DNA of 64,000 bases from an uncultured Pelagibacteraceae bacterium (GCA_902571525.1 CACGCL010000001.1:82435-146434); one strand, 5' to 3'; shown: positions 32,890-42,219, counted from the first letter of the stretch. The notes: a model not told the origin generated them from the letters alone. Translations and numbers: made by a program.

Positions 32890-34335
32890 TTATTTTCTCC
32901 AAAAAGAGGGTAAAAAAATTATTAGTACAGCAAATATTTCAAGTCTTCCTAAGATCATTCCTGCTGAAAGTAACCATTTAGACTCGTCAGGAAGTCCTGA
33001 ATAATTACTATTAGGTCCAATTTCACCTCCTAAACCTGGACCAACATTGGATAAAGAAGATGCAGCTCCAGAAATTGAAGTAATAAAATCTAAACCTGTC
33101 AAAGTTAGTAGTGAAGCTAATACAAAAAATATTAATATATAAAGATATATAAATGATATTATTGAAGCTATTAGCTTATCTTCGACTTTGTTGTAATTAT
33201 ATTTTAAATTTATTACTGCCCTAGGGTATATAATTTTTAGCAATTGATTTCTTATAAAATAATACAATATATGAACTCTGAATATTTTAATTCCACATGT
33301 AGTTGATCCAGCACAACCCCCAACGAACATCAGTATTAAGAAAAAAATTAATGGAAAATTACCCCATTGATCGAATTCTTTAGTTACATATCCAGTTCCT
33401 GTTAAAATTGAAACAACATTAAAAATTACTGATCTTAGGTGAATTTCAAAAAAATTTTGATTAACAATTATAAGGTAAACAAACAATATCAAAATTGAGA
33501 CTAAAGTTATTTTAAAAAATAGTTTTACTTGTTCGTCTTTAAAAATAATTTTTTTGTCATCAGAAATAAATTTTATGTATAAAATAAATGGAATACTACC
33601 AAGTAAAATAAATATAATAGAGATAATTTCTATATAAGGATTATCGAAGTATCCAATTGATTGATCATAATTAGAGAAACCTCCTGTCGCGATAGTTGTC
33701 ATTGAGTGCGTAAAACTATCAAAAAAATTCATTCCAAAAATTTTATAAAAAAATGCACATAAAAAAGTTAATGAAACATATACAGTAATTAATCTTAGGG
33801 AGATTTCTTTTGACTTTGGCAATACTTTTTCTGAAGTATCATAGGATGATATTTTTAATAATTGCATTCCGCCAATGTTCATAATTGGCATTAAAGTAAT
33901 TGCCATCAAAATAACTCCTATTCCACCAAGCCATTGCAGCATTGATCTCCAAACAAGTATACCTTTAGGGGAACTTTCAATATTATTTAAAATTGTTGCT
34001 CCCGTTGTAGTTATTCCTGACATACTTTCAAAAAAAGAGTCAGTAATAGATAAATTTAATCCTGAAAAAAAAAATGGTATTGACCCAAATATTGCTATAC
34101 TTAACCACGAAAGCGCAGTTAGCAAAAAAGCCTGTTGTGTATTTATTAGTTTTAAATGGTCAATGTTGGACAGAAAAAATAATATACCAAATGTAATTGT
34201 AATTATGCTTGAAATAATGAAAGTCGAGTCAAATTCCTTATAAATTAATTGGAATGCCACCGGAACCATCATGGCAACTCCTAAAATAATTAACAAAATA
34301 CCTAAAGTAAAAAATACTGTTTTATAATTGGACAT
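32890..34335 (-). CDS. trkH: Trk-type potassium uptake protein TrkH
   Basis: Membrane pore subunit of the Trk K+ system, 481 residues from the ATG at 34335 (a TTG three codons earlier is less likely). Four P-loop repeats are suggested by SMSGITTTGAT, TTIATGGFS, LTGTGYVT and SLSNVGPGLG, each with the selectivity glycine. GGCAGSTTCGIKIFR is a TrkH hallmark. The cytoplasmic partner TrkA is not in the window. It starts the minus-strand run that continues with ampG and the NlpC/P60 and sulfotransferase genes, all abutting or overlapping. Confidence 0.94.
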   Translation of the reverse strand: MSNYKTVFFTLGILLIILGVAMMVPVAFQLIYKEFDSTFIISSIITITFGILFFLSNIDHLKLINTQQAFLLTALSWLSIAIFGSIPFFFSGLNLSITDSFFESMSGITTTGATILNNIESSPKGILVWRSMLQWLGGIGVILMAITLMPIMNIGGMQLLKISSYDTSEKVLPKSKEISLRLITVYVSLTFLCAFFYKIFGMNFFDSFTHSMTTIATGGFSNYDQSIGYFDNPYIEIISIIFILLGSIPFILYIKFISDDKKIIFKDEQVKLFFKITLVSILILFVYLIIVNQNFFEIHLRSVIFNVVSILTGTGYVTKEFDQWGNFPLIFFLILMFVGGCAGSTTCGIKIFRVHILYYFIRNQLLKIIYPRAVINLKYNYNKVEDKLIASIISFIYLYILIFFVLASLLTLTGLDFITSISGAASSLSNVGPGLGGEIGPNSNYSGLPDESKWLLSAGMILGRLEIFAVLIIFLPSFWRK

Positions 34336-34420
34336 TTTTATCAAACATTATTTTATGGAAATTAAATTTCAACATTATATGAATAAAATATGCTCTTAAA
34401 ATACAGGATTTTTTGAAACA

Positions 34421-35989
34421 ATGATAAATATAAAAAAAGAAGATATAGAAAAGTCTAACTCATGGCCATTTGTTGAAGCAAAGAAGATACTAAAAGAGAG
34501 AAAAAAAAATATTGAGAAAAAGGGAAAAGTTATACTTCAAACGGGATATGGTCCCTCTGGACTGCCTCATATTGGGACTTTTGGAGAAGTTGCAAGAACA
34601 AGCATGGTAGTTAATGCTTTGAATTATTTAACAGATTTGCCAAAAGAAATTATAACATTCTCAGATGATTTAGATGGATTAAGGAAAGTCCCTGATAATG
34701 TGCCTAATAAAGATATATTAGAAAAAAATTTACATAAACCTCTGACAAATATTCCTGATCCTTTTGAAAAATTTAATAGTTTTGGTGAACACAATAACGA
34801 AATGTTAAAAAAATTTTTGGATGAATTTAATTTTGATTACAATTTTATGAGTTCAACAAATTTATATAAATCCGGATTTTTTAATTCTACATTGGAAAAA
34901 ATTCTTGATAACTATGAAGGTATAATGAATATAATTATTCCTACATTAGGAAAAGAAAGACAGAAAACATATTCACCTTTTTTACCGATATGTAATGAGA
35001 CTGGCAAAGTATTAGAAATACCAATTTTAGAGATCAACAAAAAAAACTCGTCTTTGATTTTTGAAAATAATGGAAAAAAATTGGAGGCTAGTATTTTTGA
35101 TGGAAACTGTAAATTACAATGGAAAGTTGATTGGGCAATGAGATGGTACACCCTTGATGTTGATTTCGAAATGTATGGTAAAGATTTAATTGAAAGTGCA
35201 ATACTATCCACTAAAATAATTAAACTCATGGGTAAAAATAATCCATCAGGTTTTGCTTATGAATTATTTCTTGATGATAAAGGTGAAAAAATATCAAAGT
35301 CTAAAGGTAATGGAGTAACTATTGAGGAATGGTTGAATTATGCTTCACCTGAAAGTTTATCATTATTTATGTATCAAAATCCCAAAAGAGCAAAAAAACT
35401 TTATAAAGAAATTGTACCAAAAGCTGTAGATGAATACTTAGATTTAATCGAAAAAAGCAAAAAACAAGATGCTCGAGAGCTTTTATTAAATCCTTTGTGG
35501 CATGTGCATAACGGCAAAATACCCTTTGAGGAAAATATAATGAGCTTTTCCATGTTGTTAAATTTAGTTGAAACAAGCAATGCTTCCTCGGAGGATATAC
35601 TTTGGAAATTTGTAAGTAATTATAAAAAGGATATTGATAGAAATGATTTTCCAATATTTAACAACTTAATAAGATATTCAATTAAATATTTTAAAGATAT
35701 TGTAAAAAAAAATAAAAAATATAAAAAGCCCAACAGTATTGAAATGAAAGCTTTATTAGATTTAATCTCAACTTTAGAAAATTGTTCAGATGATATGAAG
35801 CCAGAGGACATTCAAACACAAATTTATACAGTCGGCAAGAACAACGGCTATAAAGAAAATCTTAGAGAATGGTTTAAACTAATATATGAAGTTGTCTTCG
35901 GAGTAGAAAATGGCCCAAGGTTAGGATTTTTCATAAGTTTTTTTGGAAGAGAAGAAATGATTTCACTTATCAAAGAGAAAATAAATTAA
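34421..35989 (+). CDS. lysS: Lysyl-tRNA synthetase, class I
   Basis: Charges tRNA-Lys; the class I (archaeal-type) form found in many alphaproteobacteria instead of the class II enzyme. It is 522 residues. The HIGH-like PHIGTFGE (after TGYGPSG), the KMSKS-like KISKSKGNG near residue 291, and a helical C-terminal anticodon-binding region define it. The stop shares one base with the pyrD ATG. It is divergent from trkH across a 76-bp gap. Confidence 0.96.
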   Translation: MINIKKEDIEKSNSWPFVEAKKILKERKKNIEKKGKVILQTGYGPSGLPHIGTFGEVARTSMVVNALNYLTDLPKEIITFSDDLDGLRKVPDNVPNKDILEKNLHKPLTNIPDPFEKFNSFGEHNNEMLKKFLDEFNFDYNFMSSTNLYKSGFFNSTLEKILDNYEGIMNIIIPTLGKERQKTYSPFLPICNETGKVLEIPILEINKKNSSLIFENNGKKLEASIFDGNCKLQWKVDWAMRWYTLDVDFEMYGKDLIESAILSTKIIKLMGKNNPSGFAYELFLDDKGEKISKSKGNGVTIEEWLNYASPESLSLFMYQNPKRAKKLYKEIVPKAVDEYLDLIEKSKKQDARELLLNPLWHVHNGKIPFEENIMSFSMLLNLVETSNASSEDILWKFVSNYKKDIDRNDFPIFNNLIRYSIKYFKDIVKKNKKYKKPNSIEMKALLDLISTLENCSDDMKPEDIQTQIYTVGKNNGYKENLREWFKLIYEVVFGVENGPRLGFFISFFGREEMISLIKEKIN

Positions 35990-37026
35990 TGTTTGAAAAA
36001 GTCAGATCTTTAATATTTAAACTAGACCCCGAGTTGGCGCACTCATTAGCTATAAAAGCATTAAAAACTAATTTATTTGTTAAACAAAAAATTTCAGAAA
36101 ATGTTCTGCTGAGGTCTGATTTATTTGGAAAAGAAGTAAATAGCCCAATAGGAATTGCTGCTGGTTTTGATAAAGATGCTGAGGTTTACAACTCATTATT
36201 TAATTTAGGTTTTAGTTTTGTAGAAGTAGGTACTGTTACACCACTAAAACAATATGGAAATAAAAAACCAAGAGTTTTTAGATTAGAGGAAGATGAGGCT
36301 TTGATTAATCGTCTCGGTTTTAACAACTCGGGTTCTGAATCTGTAAGCACAAGAATAAAAAAAAACAAACCCTTAGGTGTGCTTGGTGTTAATATTGGAC
36401 CTAATTGGAATAGTAAAGATAGAATTAAGGATTACCTTATAGGTTTCAACAAATTTGAAAATTTAGCAGATTATGTGACAATAAATATTTCATCACCTAA
36501 TACTGAAAATTTGAGAGACTTTCACGATTTGACTGAATTAGAGAATTTACTAGAAAAAATTTTTATAGAAAAAAAAAAATTAAATAGCAATACACCGATT
36601 GCTTTAAAGGTCTCACCGGATATTAACTTTAATCAGATTAAGGAAATGTCAAAAATTTTAATAAAATACAAAGTTGATGCTTTGATAGTTTCAAACACAA
36701 CTGACCAAAACAGAGATAAATTAATAAATCATCAAAAATTTCAAAAAGGAGGTTTATCTGGAAAACCTTTAAATGATCTATCGAATAATTTAATAAATAG
36801 ATTTTTTAAAAATTTAAATGGAGAGATAAAGATAATTGGTGTTGGCGGAGTGAACTCTGGGGAAACTGCGTTTAAAAAATTTTTAAATGGAGCTAATTTT
36901 GTTCAGCTTTATACTGGCATGGTCTTTAGAGGTCCTAAAATTGCAATTAAAATTAGTGAAGAACTTAAGAAAATTTTGAGAGAAAAAAATATAAAAAGAT
37001 ATTCTGATATTATAGGTAAATTATAA
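35989..37026 (+). CDS. pyrD: Dihydroorotate dehydrogenase (quinone), class 2
   Basis: Membrane-associated FMN enzyme oxidising dihydroorotate to orotate with a quinone. It is 345 residues with the N-terminal helix FKLDPELAHSLAIKAL that reaches the membrane, then PIGIAAGFDKDAEV, EVGTVTPLKQYGNKKPRVFRL, NRLGFNN, VTINISSPNT and IIGVGGVNSGE. The presence of the N-terminal helix marks it as class 2. It is coupled to lysS through TAATG. Confidence 0.96.
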   Translation: MFEKVRSLIFKLDPELAHSLAIKALKTNLFVKQKISENVLLRSDLFGKEVNSPIGIAAGFDKDAEVYNSLFNLGFSFVEVGTVTPLKQYGNKKPRVFRLEEDEALINRLGFNNSGSESVSTRIKKNKPLGVLGVNIGPNWNSKDRIKDYLIGFNKFENLADYVTINISSPNTENLRDFHDLTELENLLEKIFIEKKKLNSNTPIALKVSPDINFNQIKEMSKILIKYKVDALIVSNTTDQNRDKLINHQKFQKGGLSGKPLNDLSNNLINRFFKNLNGEIKIIGVGGVNSGETAFKKFLNGANFVQLYTGMVFRGPKIAIKISEELKKILREKNIKRYSDIIGKL

Positions 37027-37028
37027 AC

Positions 37029-37057
37029 TTGACTGCGTTTAAAAGTACATTTATATA
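37029..37057 (+). promoter_or_regulatory. rpmB promoter, near-leaderless
   Basis: TTGACT at 37029-37034 and TATATA at 37052-37057 are separated by exactly 17 bases. Transcription should start near 37064, two bases before the rpmB ATG at 37066, so the mRNA would be leaderless or nearly so. Confidence 0.65.
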
Positions 37058-37065
37058 GCTTCATC

Positions 37066-37347
37066 ATGTCAAAAAAATGTGAATTAACTGGGAAAAGACC
37101 TTTAAAGGGACACAAAGTAAGTCATGCAAATAATAAAACTAAAAGAAGGTTCTTACCAAGTATAAAAAAAGTCAGTTTTAAAAGTGAATTATTAAACAAA
37201 AGTTTAAAAATAAGAGTATCTAATGCAGCAATGAGATCAATAGATAAAAAAGGAAGTTTTGATCAATTCATGAAAACTGTAAAGTCAAAAAACTTGTCTA
37301 TAAGATTGAAAAAAATCAAAAAAAGTATAATTCAAAAATCTGCGTAA
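37066..37347 (+). CDS. rpmB: 50S ribosomal protein L28
   Basis: 93-residue L28 starting SKKCELTGKRPLKGHKVSHANNKTKRRF, with the C-terminal ISNAAMRSID-like segment VSNAAMRSIDKKGSF typical of alphaproteobacteria. The stop overlaps the next ATG by one base (TAATG). Confidence 0.97.
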   Translation: MSKKCELTGKRPLKGHKVSHANNKTKRRFLPSIKKVSFKSELLNKSLKIRVSNAAMRSIDKKGSFDQFMKTVKSKNLSIRLKKIKKSIIQKSA

Positions 37348-37895
37348 TGAACAGGGCGTACTTAATCTTATCCCTAATAATGGGATTTGTAGTTTTAGTT
37401 TCAAATTTTCTAGTTCAGTTTCCAGTTAAGTTTTATAATTTAGAGGAGATTTTAACTTATGGAGCTTTCACTTATCCAGTTGCTTTTTTAGTTACTGATT
37501 TAGCAAATAGATTTTTTGGTAAAATAATAGCTAAAAAAATTGTATATTTTGGTTTTGCAATTGGAATATTTTTCACCTTAATATTTTCAACAAATTTTAA
37601 CGATTTAATTTCAATGAGAATAGCAGTTGGATCTGGTACCGCATTTATAGTAGCACAATTATTAGATGTTCAAGTTTTTGATAAACTAAGACATAAAACT
37701 TGGTTTATTGCTCCGTTATTTTCATCGCTAATTGGTTCAACTGTAGATACTTTTTTATTTTTTTCTATTTCGTTTTATGGAACAGGAGTACCTTGGATAA
37801 CACTCTCCCTTGGTGATTTAGCAGTGAAAATATTTATTGCATTAATAATGTTAATACCTTTTCGTTTGTTATTAACAACTTTAAAACCAGTTTGA
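37347..37895 (+). CDS. VUT/YhhQ family transporter, probable queuosine precursor
   Basis: 182-residue integral membrane protein with about six helices. YGAFTYPVAFLVTDLANRFFG and GSGTAFIVAQLLDVQVFDKLRHKTW are the family signature of VUT (formerly DUF165) transporters. Members such as YhhQ carry preQ0/preQ1 for queuosine synthesis; substrate here is by family only. It is coupled to rpmB by TAATG, and it ends one base before the convergent aguA stop. Confidence 0.87.
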   Translation: MNRAYLILSLIMGFVVLVSNFLVQFPVKFYNLEEILTYGAFTYPVAFLVTDLANRFFGKIIAKKIVYFGFAIGIFFTLIFSTNFNDLISMRIAVGSGTAFIVAQLLDVQVFDKLRHKTWFIAPLFSSLIGSTVDTFLFFSISFYGTGVPWITLSLGDLAVKIFIALIMLIPFRLLLTTLKPV

Positions 37896-38966
37896 TCAAA
37901 TATCTGGTTCTTGCTGTGTCATACAATGTATAGCACCAAAGCCCCATATTAAATTACTACAATCAATTGTAATAATTTTTTTATACTTAAAAAAATTTTT
38001 AAAAATTTTTAAAACCTTAATATCATTTTTATCGTTAAAAACTGGAAGTAGTATTGCTTTATTTGCAATAAAAAAGTTAAGATAGGTCGCTGGGACTCTT
38101 ACTTTATCAATATATTTAGCCTTTGGCATTGGAATTTTAATTATTCTAAATTTTTTACCATTTATATCTCTTGCATTTTTTAAAATTTTTAAATTTTCAT
38201 TCAATTTTTTGTGATTTTTCTCTTTTTTGTTTTCCTCAATACTTGTCATTATAGTATTATTTGAGACAAATCTTGATATATCATCGATATGCCCATGAGT
38301 ATCGTCACCTTCAATACCTTTATTTAGCCAAATAAAGTTTTCAACACCCAGATATCTCTTTAAAAATATTTGGTAGTCTTTTTTACTTAAGCCGGGATTT
38401 CTTTCTTGTTTTTTACTTAGCAAGCATTCTTTCGTTAGTAAAATAGAACCATTTCCATTAACATCAAATGCACCTCCTTCAAGGACAGGGTAATATTTTT
38501 TCTTTTTATTATCTATATATGGGGTTACCTCTTTTACTTTAGTCAATTTAGATATTTCAGATGGAATTTTATTATCGTTTTCAAAATTTTGATATTTTGA
38601 CCATCCATTAAAACTAAAGTTTAAAATCGTTTTTTTACCGTCGAGTTTACTTTTTACATAAATAGGGCCCGAATCTCTAATCCAAATCCTATCAGTATTA
38701 ATCCTATAAAATTTGACATTAGACTTTTTGTAATTTTTTTCATTCAAAAGTTTCAAAATTGTATTTTTATTTTCTTTTTTTTGAATTATTAAATTAACTT
38801 TTTGCGAATTTGATATTTTGGATATTATGTTAGCAATAGTTAAAGGAATACCATTAAAATACCCTGGCCAGTCATCTTTATTATGTGGCCAAGCAATCCA
38901 CACTAATTTCTGTTTTTCAAATTCAGCAGGCATAATAAAGCTACCGTCTTTTATAGCTCTATTCAT
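37896..38966 (-). CDS. aguA: Agmatine deiminase
   Basis: Hydrolyses agmatine to N-carbamoylputrescine and ammonia, a route to putrescine. It is 356 residues of the guanidino-modifying PAD fold. Visible are WPHNKDDWPG, RIWIRDSGPIY, EGGAFDVNG, GDDTHGHIDD and the C-terminal catalytic cysteine in GFGAIHCMTQQEP. The start overlaps the end of aguB by eight bases. No arginine decarboxylase, the usual source of agmatine, is in the window. Confidence 0.95.
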   Translation of the reverse strand: MNRAIKDGSFIMPAEFEKQKLVWIAWPHNKDDWPGYFNGIPLTIANIISKISNSQKVNLIIQKKENKNTILKLLNEKNYKKSNVKFYRINTDRIWIRDSGPIYVKSKLDGKKTILNFSFNGWSKYQNFENDNKIPSEISKLTKVKEVTPYIDNKKKKYYPVLEGGAFDVNGNGSILLTKECLLSKKQERNPGLSKKDYQIFLKRYLGVENFIWLNKGIEGDDTHGHIDDISRFVSNNTIMTSIEENKKEKNHKKLNENLKILKNARDINGKKFRIIKIPMPKAKYIDKVRVPATYLNFFIANKAILLPVFNDKNDIKVLKIFKNFFKYKKIITIDCSNLIWGFGAIHCMTQQEPDI

Positions 38967-39840
38967 CTTTAGGATTTTTCAATATGTTTTTATAAGAGTC
39001 AATTCTTCTATCTCGCAAAAAGGGCCAATGTTGCCTAGCACTTTCAACTTTTTTTAAATCTATTTCTGCAATTAAAACTCCCTCTTTTTTGTTTCCCAAT
39101 TTACTTATAACTTTACCACTTGGATCTGATATAAACGAGTTACCCCAAAATTCAATTTTAGCTTTACCTTTAGTTTCAACACCCACTCTGTTCGTTGCTG
39201 CAATGTAAACACCATTTGCTATTGAATGTGATCTTTGAATAGTTATCCATGAGTCAAGCTGGTTTTTTCCAAATTTTTTCTTCTCTTTTGGATGCCATCC
39301 TATCGCAGTAGGATAAAAAATAATATCTGCACCTTTCAAAGCAGTTATCCTTGCTGCTTCTGGGAACCATTGATCCCAACAAATAAGAGATCCGATATTA
39401 CAATACTTAGTTTTAGTATTTTGAAAACCAAGATCACCAGGTGTAAAATAAAATTTTTCATAATAACCAGGATCATCTGGAATATGCATTTTTCTGTATT
39501 TGTTGATTATCCTGCCTTGTTCATCAATTATAATAACTGTATTGTGATACATACCAGAAATTTTTTTTTCAAATAGAGATAAAATTAAAATAACTGAAAA
39601 TTGTTTTGCAATTTTGGAAAAAATTTTGGTTGTTTCGCTTGGAATTTTTTCAGCTAATTTAAAGTTATGATGTTTTTCAGATTGACAAAAATATTGAGAT
39701 AAGAATAGTTCAGGAACACAAACAATTTTTGCTCCTCTTTTTGATGCAATTTTGATTTTGGAAATAGCATTTTTTATATTTTTGTCTAAGTTTTTTGAAA
39801 TCTTTAATTGAATTAAACCAATCTTGGTTTTTTTTGCCAT
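38959..39840 (-). CDS. aguB: N-carbamoylputrescine amidase
   Basis: Nitrilase-superfamily enzyme converting N-carbamoylputrescine to putrescine, CO2 and ammonia. The ATG at 39840-39838 lies one base after the upstream stop and gives 293 residues. The catalytic Glu-Lys-Cys set is in VPELFLSQYF, YRKMHIPDDPG and SLICWDQWFPE. HWPFLRDRRIDSY close to the C-terminus is typical of AguB. Its pairing with aguA makes the function secure. Confidence 0.95.
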   Translation of the reverse strand: MAKKTKIGLIQLKISKNLDKNIKNAISKIKIASKRGAKIVCVPELFLSQYFCQSEKHHNFKLAEKIPSETTKIFSKIAKQFSVILILSLFEKKISGMYHNTVIIIDEQGRIINKYRKMHIPDDPGYYEKFYFTPGDLGFQNTKTKYCNIGSLICWDQWFPEAARITALKGADIIFYPTAIGWHPKEKKKFGKNQLDSWITIQRSHSIANGVYIAATNRVGVETKGKAKIEFWGNSFISDPSGKVISKLGNKKEGVLIAEIDLKKVESARQHWPFLRDRRIDSYKNILKNPKDE

Positions 39841-39841
39841 T

Positions 39842-40879
39842 TTATGAAAATATTTTTGAAAAGTTTTTTCTTTGTCTTTTTTTCCAAGCACCTCTGTGAA
39901 ATGCATCACTAGCTATAAGAGGTAACACACTGGTAGCCTCAGCAAAAACCATTTGTTCTTTAGAAGTATCTACTTTGCCCCAAGAGCTTGCCTCTTTTAA
40001 AGTTGAGCTACTGCATGCTCCATCTCGAGAGTCTGCAACTGTAATTTGAACAGCATATTTGTGCATTTCCACGTTTTTACCTAAGAGTTCTGCACAAATA
40101 ACCGTATCTTGAATAAAATTTTTTGGAACCCCTCCACCAATCATCAATAAACCTGATCCTTTCGATTTAATTTTAATCTCTGTTAGTTCTCTAAATTCTT
40201 TTATTGAGTCGATAGTCATATGATTTTTAGGATTTCTCTCTTGATGCATTACCAGACCGAATCCAGCACTTGAATCAGTGAAAGCAGGACAAAATATGGG
40301 TACATTATTGTCATATGACATTTCAATTAACGACTCTTTTTTCTTTGAATTTTTTTTTAAATATTTGCCTAATTCATAGATAAATTCTCTTGATGTATAG
40401 GGTCTTGGATCGAGTTTATCTGCAATTTCTCCAATTACTTTATCACAATGCTGAAGTTCTTCTTCATCAATGTAAGTATCATATATTCTATCAATATAGT
40501 TATTTCTTAATTCAGCATCGTCTTGAAATTGAGACCCTTGATAATGCTTAAAACCTAAAGCTTCAAAGAAATCCATGTCAATAATCGACGCTCCAGTTGC
40601 AACTATTGCATCGACCATATTATATTTAACTAAATCCCTATAAATGTGCATACATCCAGCAGCAGATGTTGATCCTGCAAGAGTCAAAAAAATTGTACAA
40701 TCTTTTTCATAAAGCATTTCATTATAAATTTTTGCAGCATTAGCAGTCTCTCGAGACACAAAAGACATCTTTTCCATTGAAGAAATTATTGGTCTTGCAT
40801 CAAACTTTGTAATATCGATATGTTCAATTGGTTTATTGAGAAAATCTTTTTTTCTGTTGTGACCAAGGTTTTTTTTCAC
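39842..40879 (-). CDS. Deoxyhypusine synthase-like protein
   Basis: 345-residue NAD-dependent aminobutyl-transferase family protein. The catalytic-lysine motif EASSWGKV (Lys302) and GSTSAAGC, VATGASIIDMDF, FCPAFTDSSAG and GGGVPKNF are recognisable. Bacteria lack the eIF5A substrate of true deoxyhypusine synthase. Some bacterial relatives make homospermidine or another polyamine from putrescine or spermidine-type donors. Lying between ornithine decarboxylase and aguB-aguA, it most likely builds a triamine from putrescine; this is inference. The start is a GTG six bases after the decarboxylase gene. The next in-frame ATG is 35 codons later and would remove conserved sequence. Confidence 0.88.
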   Translation of the reverse strand: MKKNLGHNRKKDFLNKPIEHIDITKFDARPIISSMEKMSFVSRETANAAKIYNEMLYEKDCTIFLTLAGSTSAAGCMHIYRDLVKYNMVDAIVATGASIIDMDFFEALGFKHYQGSQFQDDAELRNNYIDRIYDTYIDEEELQHCDKVIGEIADKLDPRPYTSREFIYELGKYLKKNSKKKESLIEMSYDNNVPIFCPAFTDSSAGFGLVMHQERNPKNHMTIDSIKEFRELTEIKIKSKGSGLLMIGGGVPKNFIQDTVICAELLGKNVEMHKYAVQITVADSRDGACSSSTLKEASSWGKVDTSKEQMVFAEATSVLPLIASDAFHRGAWKKRQRKNFSKIFS

Positions 40880-40885
40880 AGGATT

Positions 40886-42064
40886 TTAAGCAACTAGAGA
40901 ACTTTTACTTTTATCTTTGTCATACATTGTCATGATAGGCTCATCCTCAACCTCAAAAATTTTATCAGAGTAAAAACCATTAAACTGAGTTCTAAACGTA
41001 AGTCCGTAAGCGCCTAACTGTCCTAATTCTATGTAATCATTTTCTTTTATATTGTTCGGAAGCAAAAATGGTCCTTTCATATAATCCATACTGTCACAAG
41101 TAGGCCCATAAAAATCATAGGCAGTCATTTTTTTTGAAATCATTCTACCATTAGTAATTAATCTTGATGGATAAACAATATTTGGAACTCCTCCATCAAA
41201 GAGCGATCCATAGGTCCCGTCATTAATATGAAGTTTTTGTTTTTTTCTTAAATTTACTCTTACAATAGTTGATCCTGATTCTGCAACTAACGCTCTTCCT
41301 GGCTCACATATAATTTCTGGAAGTTTAGTTAGTTTGAGATTATTTAATCCTTTTTTAATTTCTTCGAAATAATTGTCTAAAGATTGAGGTATTAAATCTG
41401 GATATATGGTTGGAAAACCACCTCCAATATTTATTATGTCAGGAACTATTTTTGTTTTTCTTATCAAATTTCCTATTTCTGTAATACTTTTAGTATAAGA
41501 AATAGGGTGCATACATTGAGAACCTACATGAAAACTTAAACCTAACTTTTTAGTATATTGATTTGTTAGCCTGATAAGTCCAGTTGCTTCACCGCTATTA
41601 ACACCAAATTTTTTTGAGAGATCAATTTCTGCATGCTCATTAGATACAGCAATCCTGACAAATAATTCTAAGTCTTTAGCATGATTTGTAGCTTCTAAGA
41701 TTTTTACTAATTCATCTTTTGTATCTAAAGAAAATGCTTTAATACCGAATTTAAAATAAGCTTCTTTTATAGCTTCTCTACTTTTCACCGTATGCATGTA
41801 CGAACATTGTAAAGAATTATCTATTTTTTTTATCTCCTGGATTTCTTTTATTGATGCAACATCGAAGTTTTTTATTCCACTTTCAATTAAAGTTTTAATT
41901 ACCTCATTGTTTGGATTAGTCTTTACAGCATATAAAATTTTACCTGGAAATTTCTCTACAAAGAATTTTGAAGCTTTTTTTATGGAGTTTTTTCTGATGC
42001 AGTATACTGGATCAGATGGCTTTAAATCATTAATAAGCTCATAAACTGTTTTAAATTTTTTCAC
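40886..42064 (-). CDS. odc: Ornithine decarboxylase, alanine-racemase fold (group IV)
   Basis: PLP enzyme making putrescine from ornithine, 392 residues. The PLP lysine is in YAVKTNP (Lys48). HVGSQC, IGGGFPT, EPGRALVAESG and the acid/cysteine motif GPTCDSMD (Cys323) follow. The last favours ornithine over diaminopimelate or arginine, although lysine/ornithine dual activity is possible. The start is a GTG (42064-42062) six bases after a perfect AAGGAG, and overlaps an ATGTGA start-stop pair. First gene of the polyamine operon odc-DHS-like-aguB-aguA. Confidence 0.92.
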   Translation of the reverse strand: MKKFKTVYELINDLKPSDPVYCIRKNSIKKASKFFVEKFPGKILYAVKTNPNNEVIKTLIESGIKNFDVASIKEIQEIKKIDNSLQCSYMHTVKSREAIKEAYFKFGIKAFSLDTKDELVKILEATNHAKDLELFVRIAVSNEHAEIDLSKKFGVNSGEATGLIRLTNQYTKKLGLSFHVGSQCMHPISYTKSITEIGNLIRKTKIVPDIINIGGGFPTIYPDLIPQSLDNYFEEIKKGLNNLKLTKLPEIICEPGRALVAESGSTIVRVNLRKKQKLHINDGTYGSLFDGGVPNIVYPSRLITNGRMISKKMTAYDFYGPTCDSMDYMKGPFLLPNNIKENDYIELGQLGAYGLTFRTQFNGFYSDKIFEVEDEPIMTMYDKDKSKSSLVA

Positions 42065-42076
42065 ATTTAGCTCCTT
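42064..42076 (-). promoter_or_regulatory. Strong SD and ATGTGA start-stop at odc start
   Basis: AAGGAG (42076-42071) is followed after four bases by ATG (42066-42064) whose next codon is TGA; the GTG start of odc begins inside it at 42064. Ribosomes starting at the ATG would stop after one codon, next to the true start. Confidence 0.55.
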
Positions 42077-42090
42077 AAAAAAAATTTAAC

Positions 42091-42118
42091 AAAAAAAAAT
42101 TGCATAACTTATATGCAA
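42091..42118 (-). terminator. Terminator-like hairpin in the odc leader
   Basis: On the minus strand TTGCATA (42118-42112), a five-base loop and TATGCAA (42106-42100) form a perfect 7-bp stem, followed at once by nine T (42099-42091). This has the form of an intrinsic terminator but lies upstream of the odc start, so it could act as an attenuator. It could also be a protein-binding palindrome. Confidence 0.5.
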
Positions 42119-42219
42119 ATTTTGTATCTCGTTTTTTACCTATTAAGAAAGGCCTGTAAAGAAAATTATGAGGTTTTTTTGATTTTTTTGACTATTGAAA
42201 TTTAAATATTTATGACCAT

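Noticed and set aside
42065..42219. speF-type leader RNA before ornithine decarboxylase
   Set aside because: The available leader is far shorter than that element and shows only one simple hairpin.
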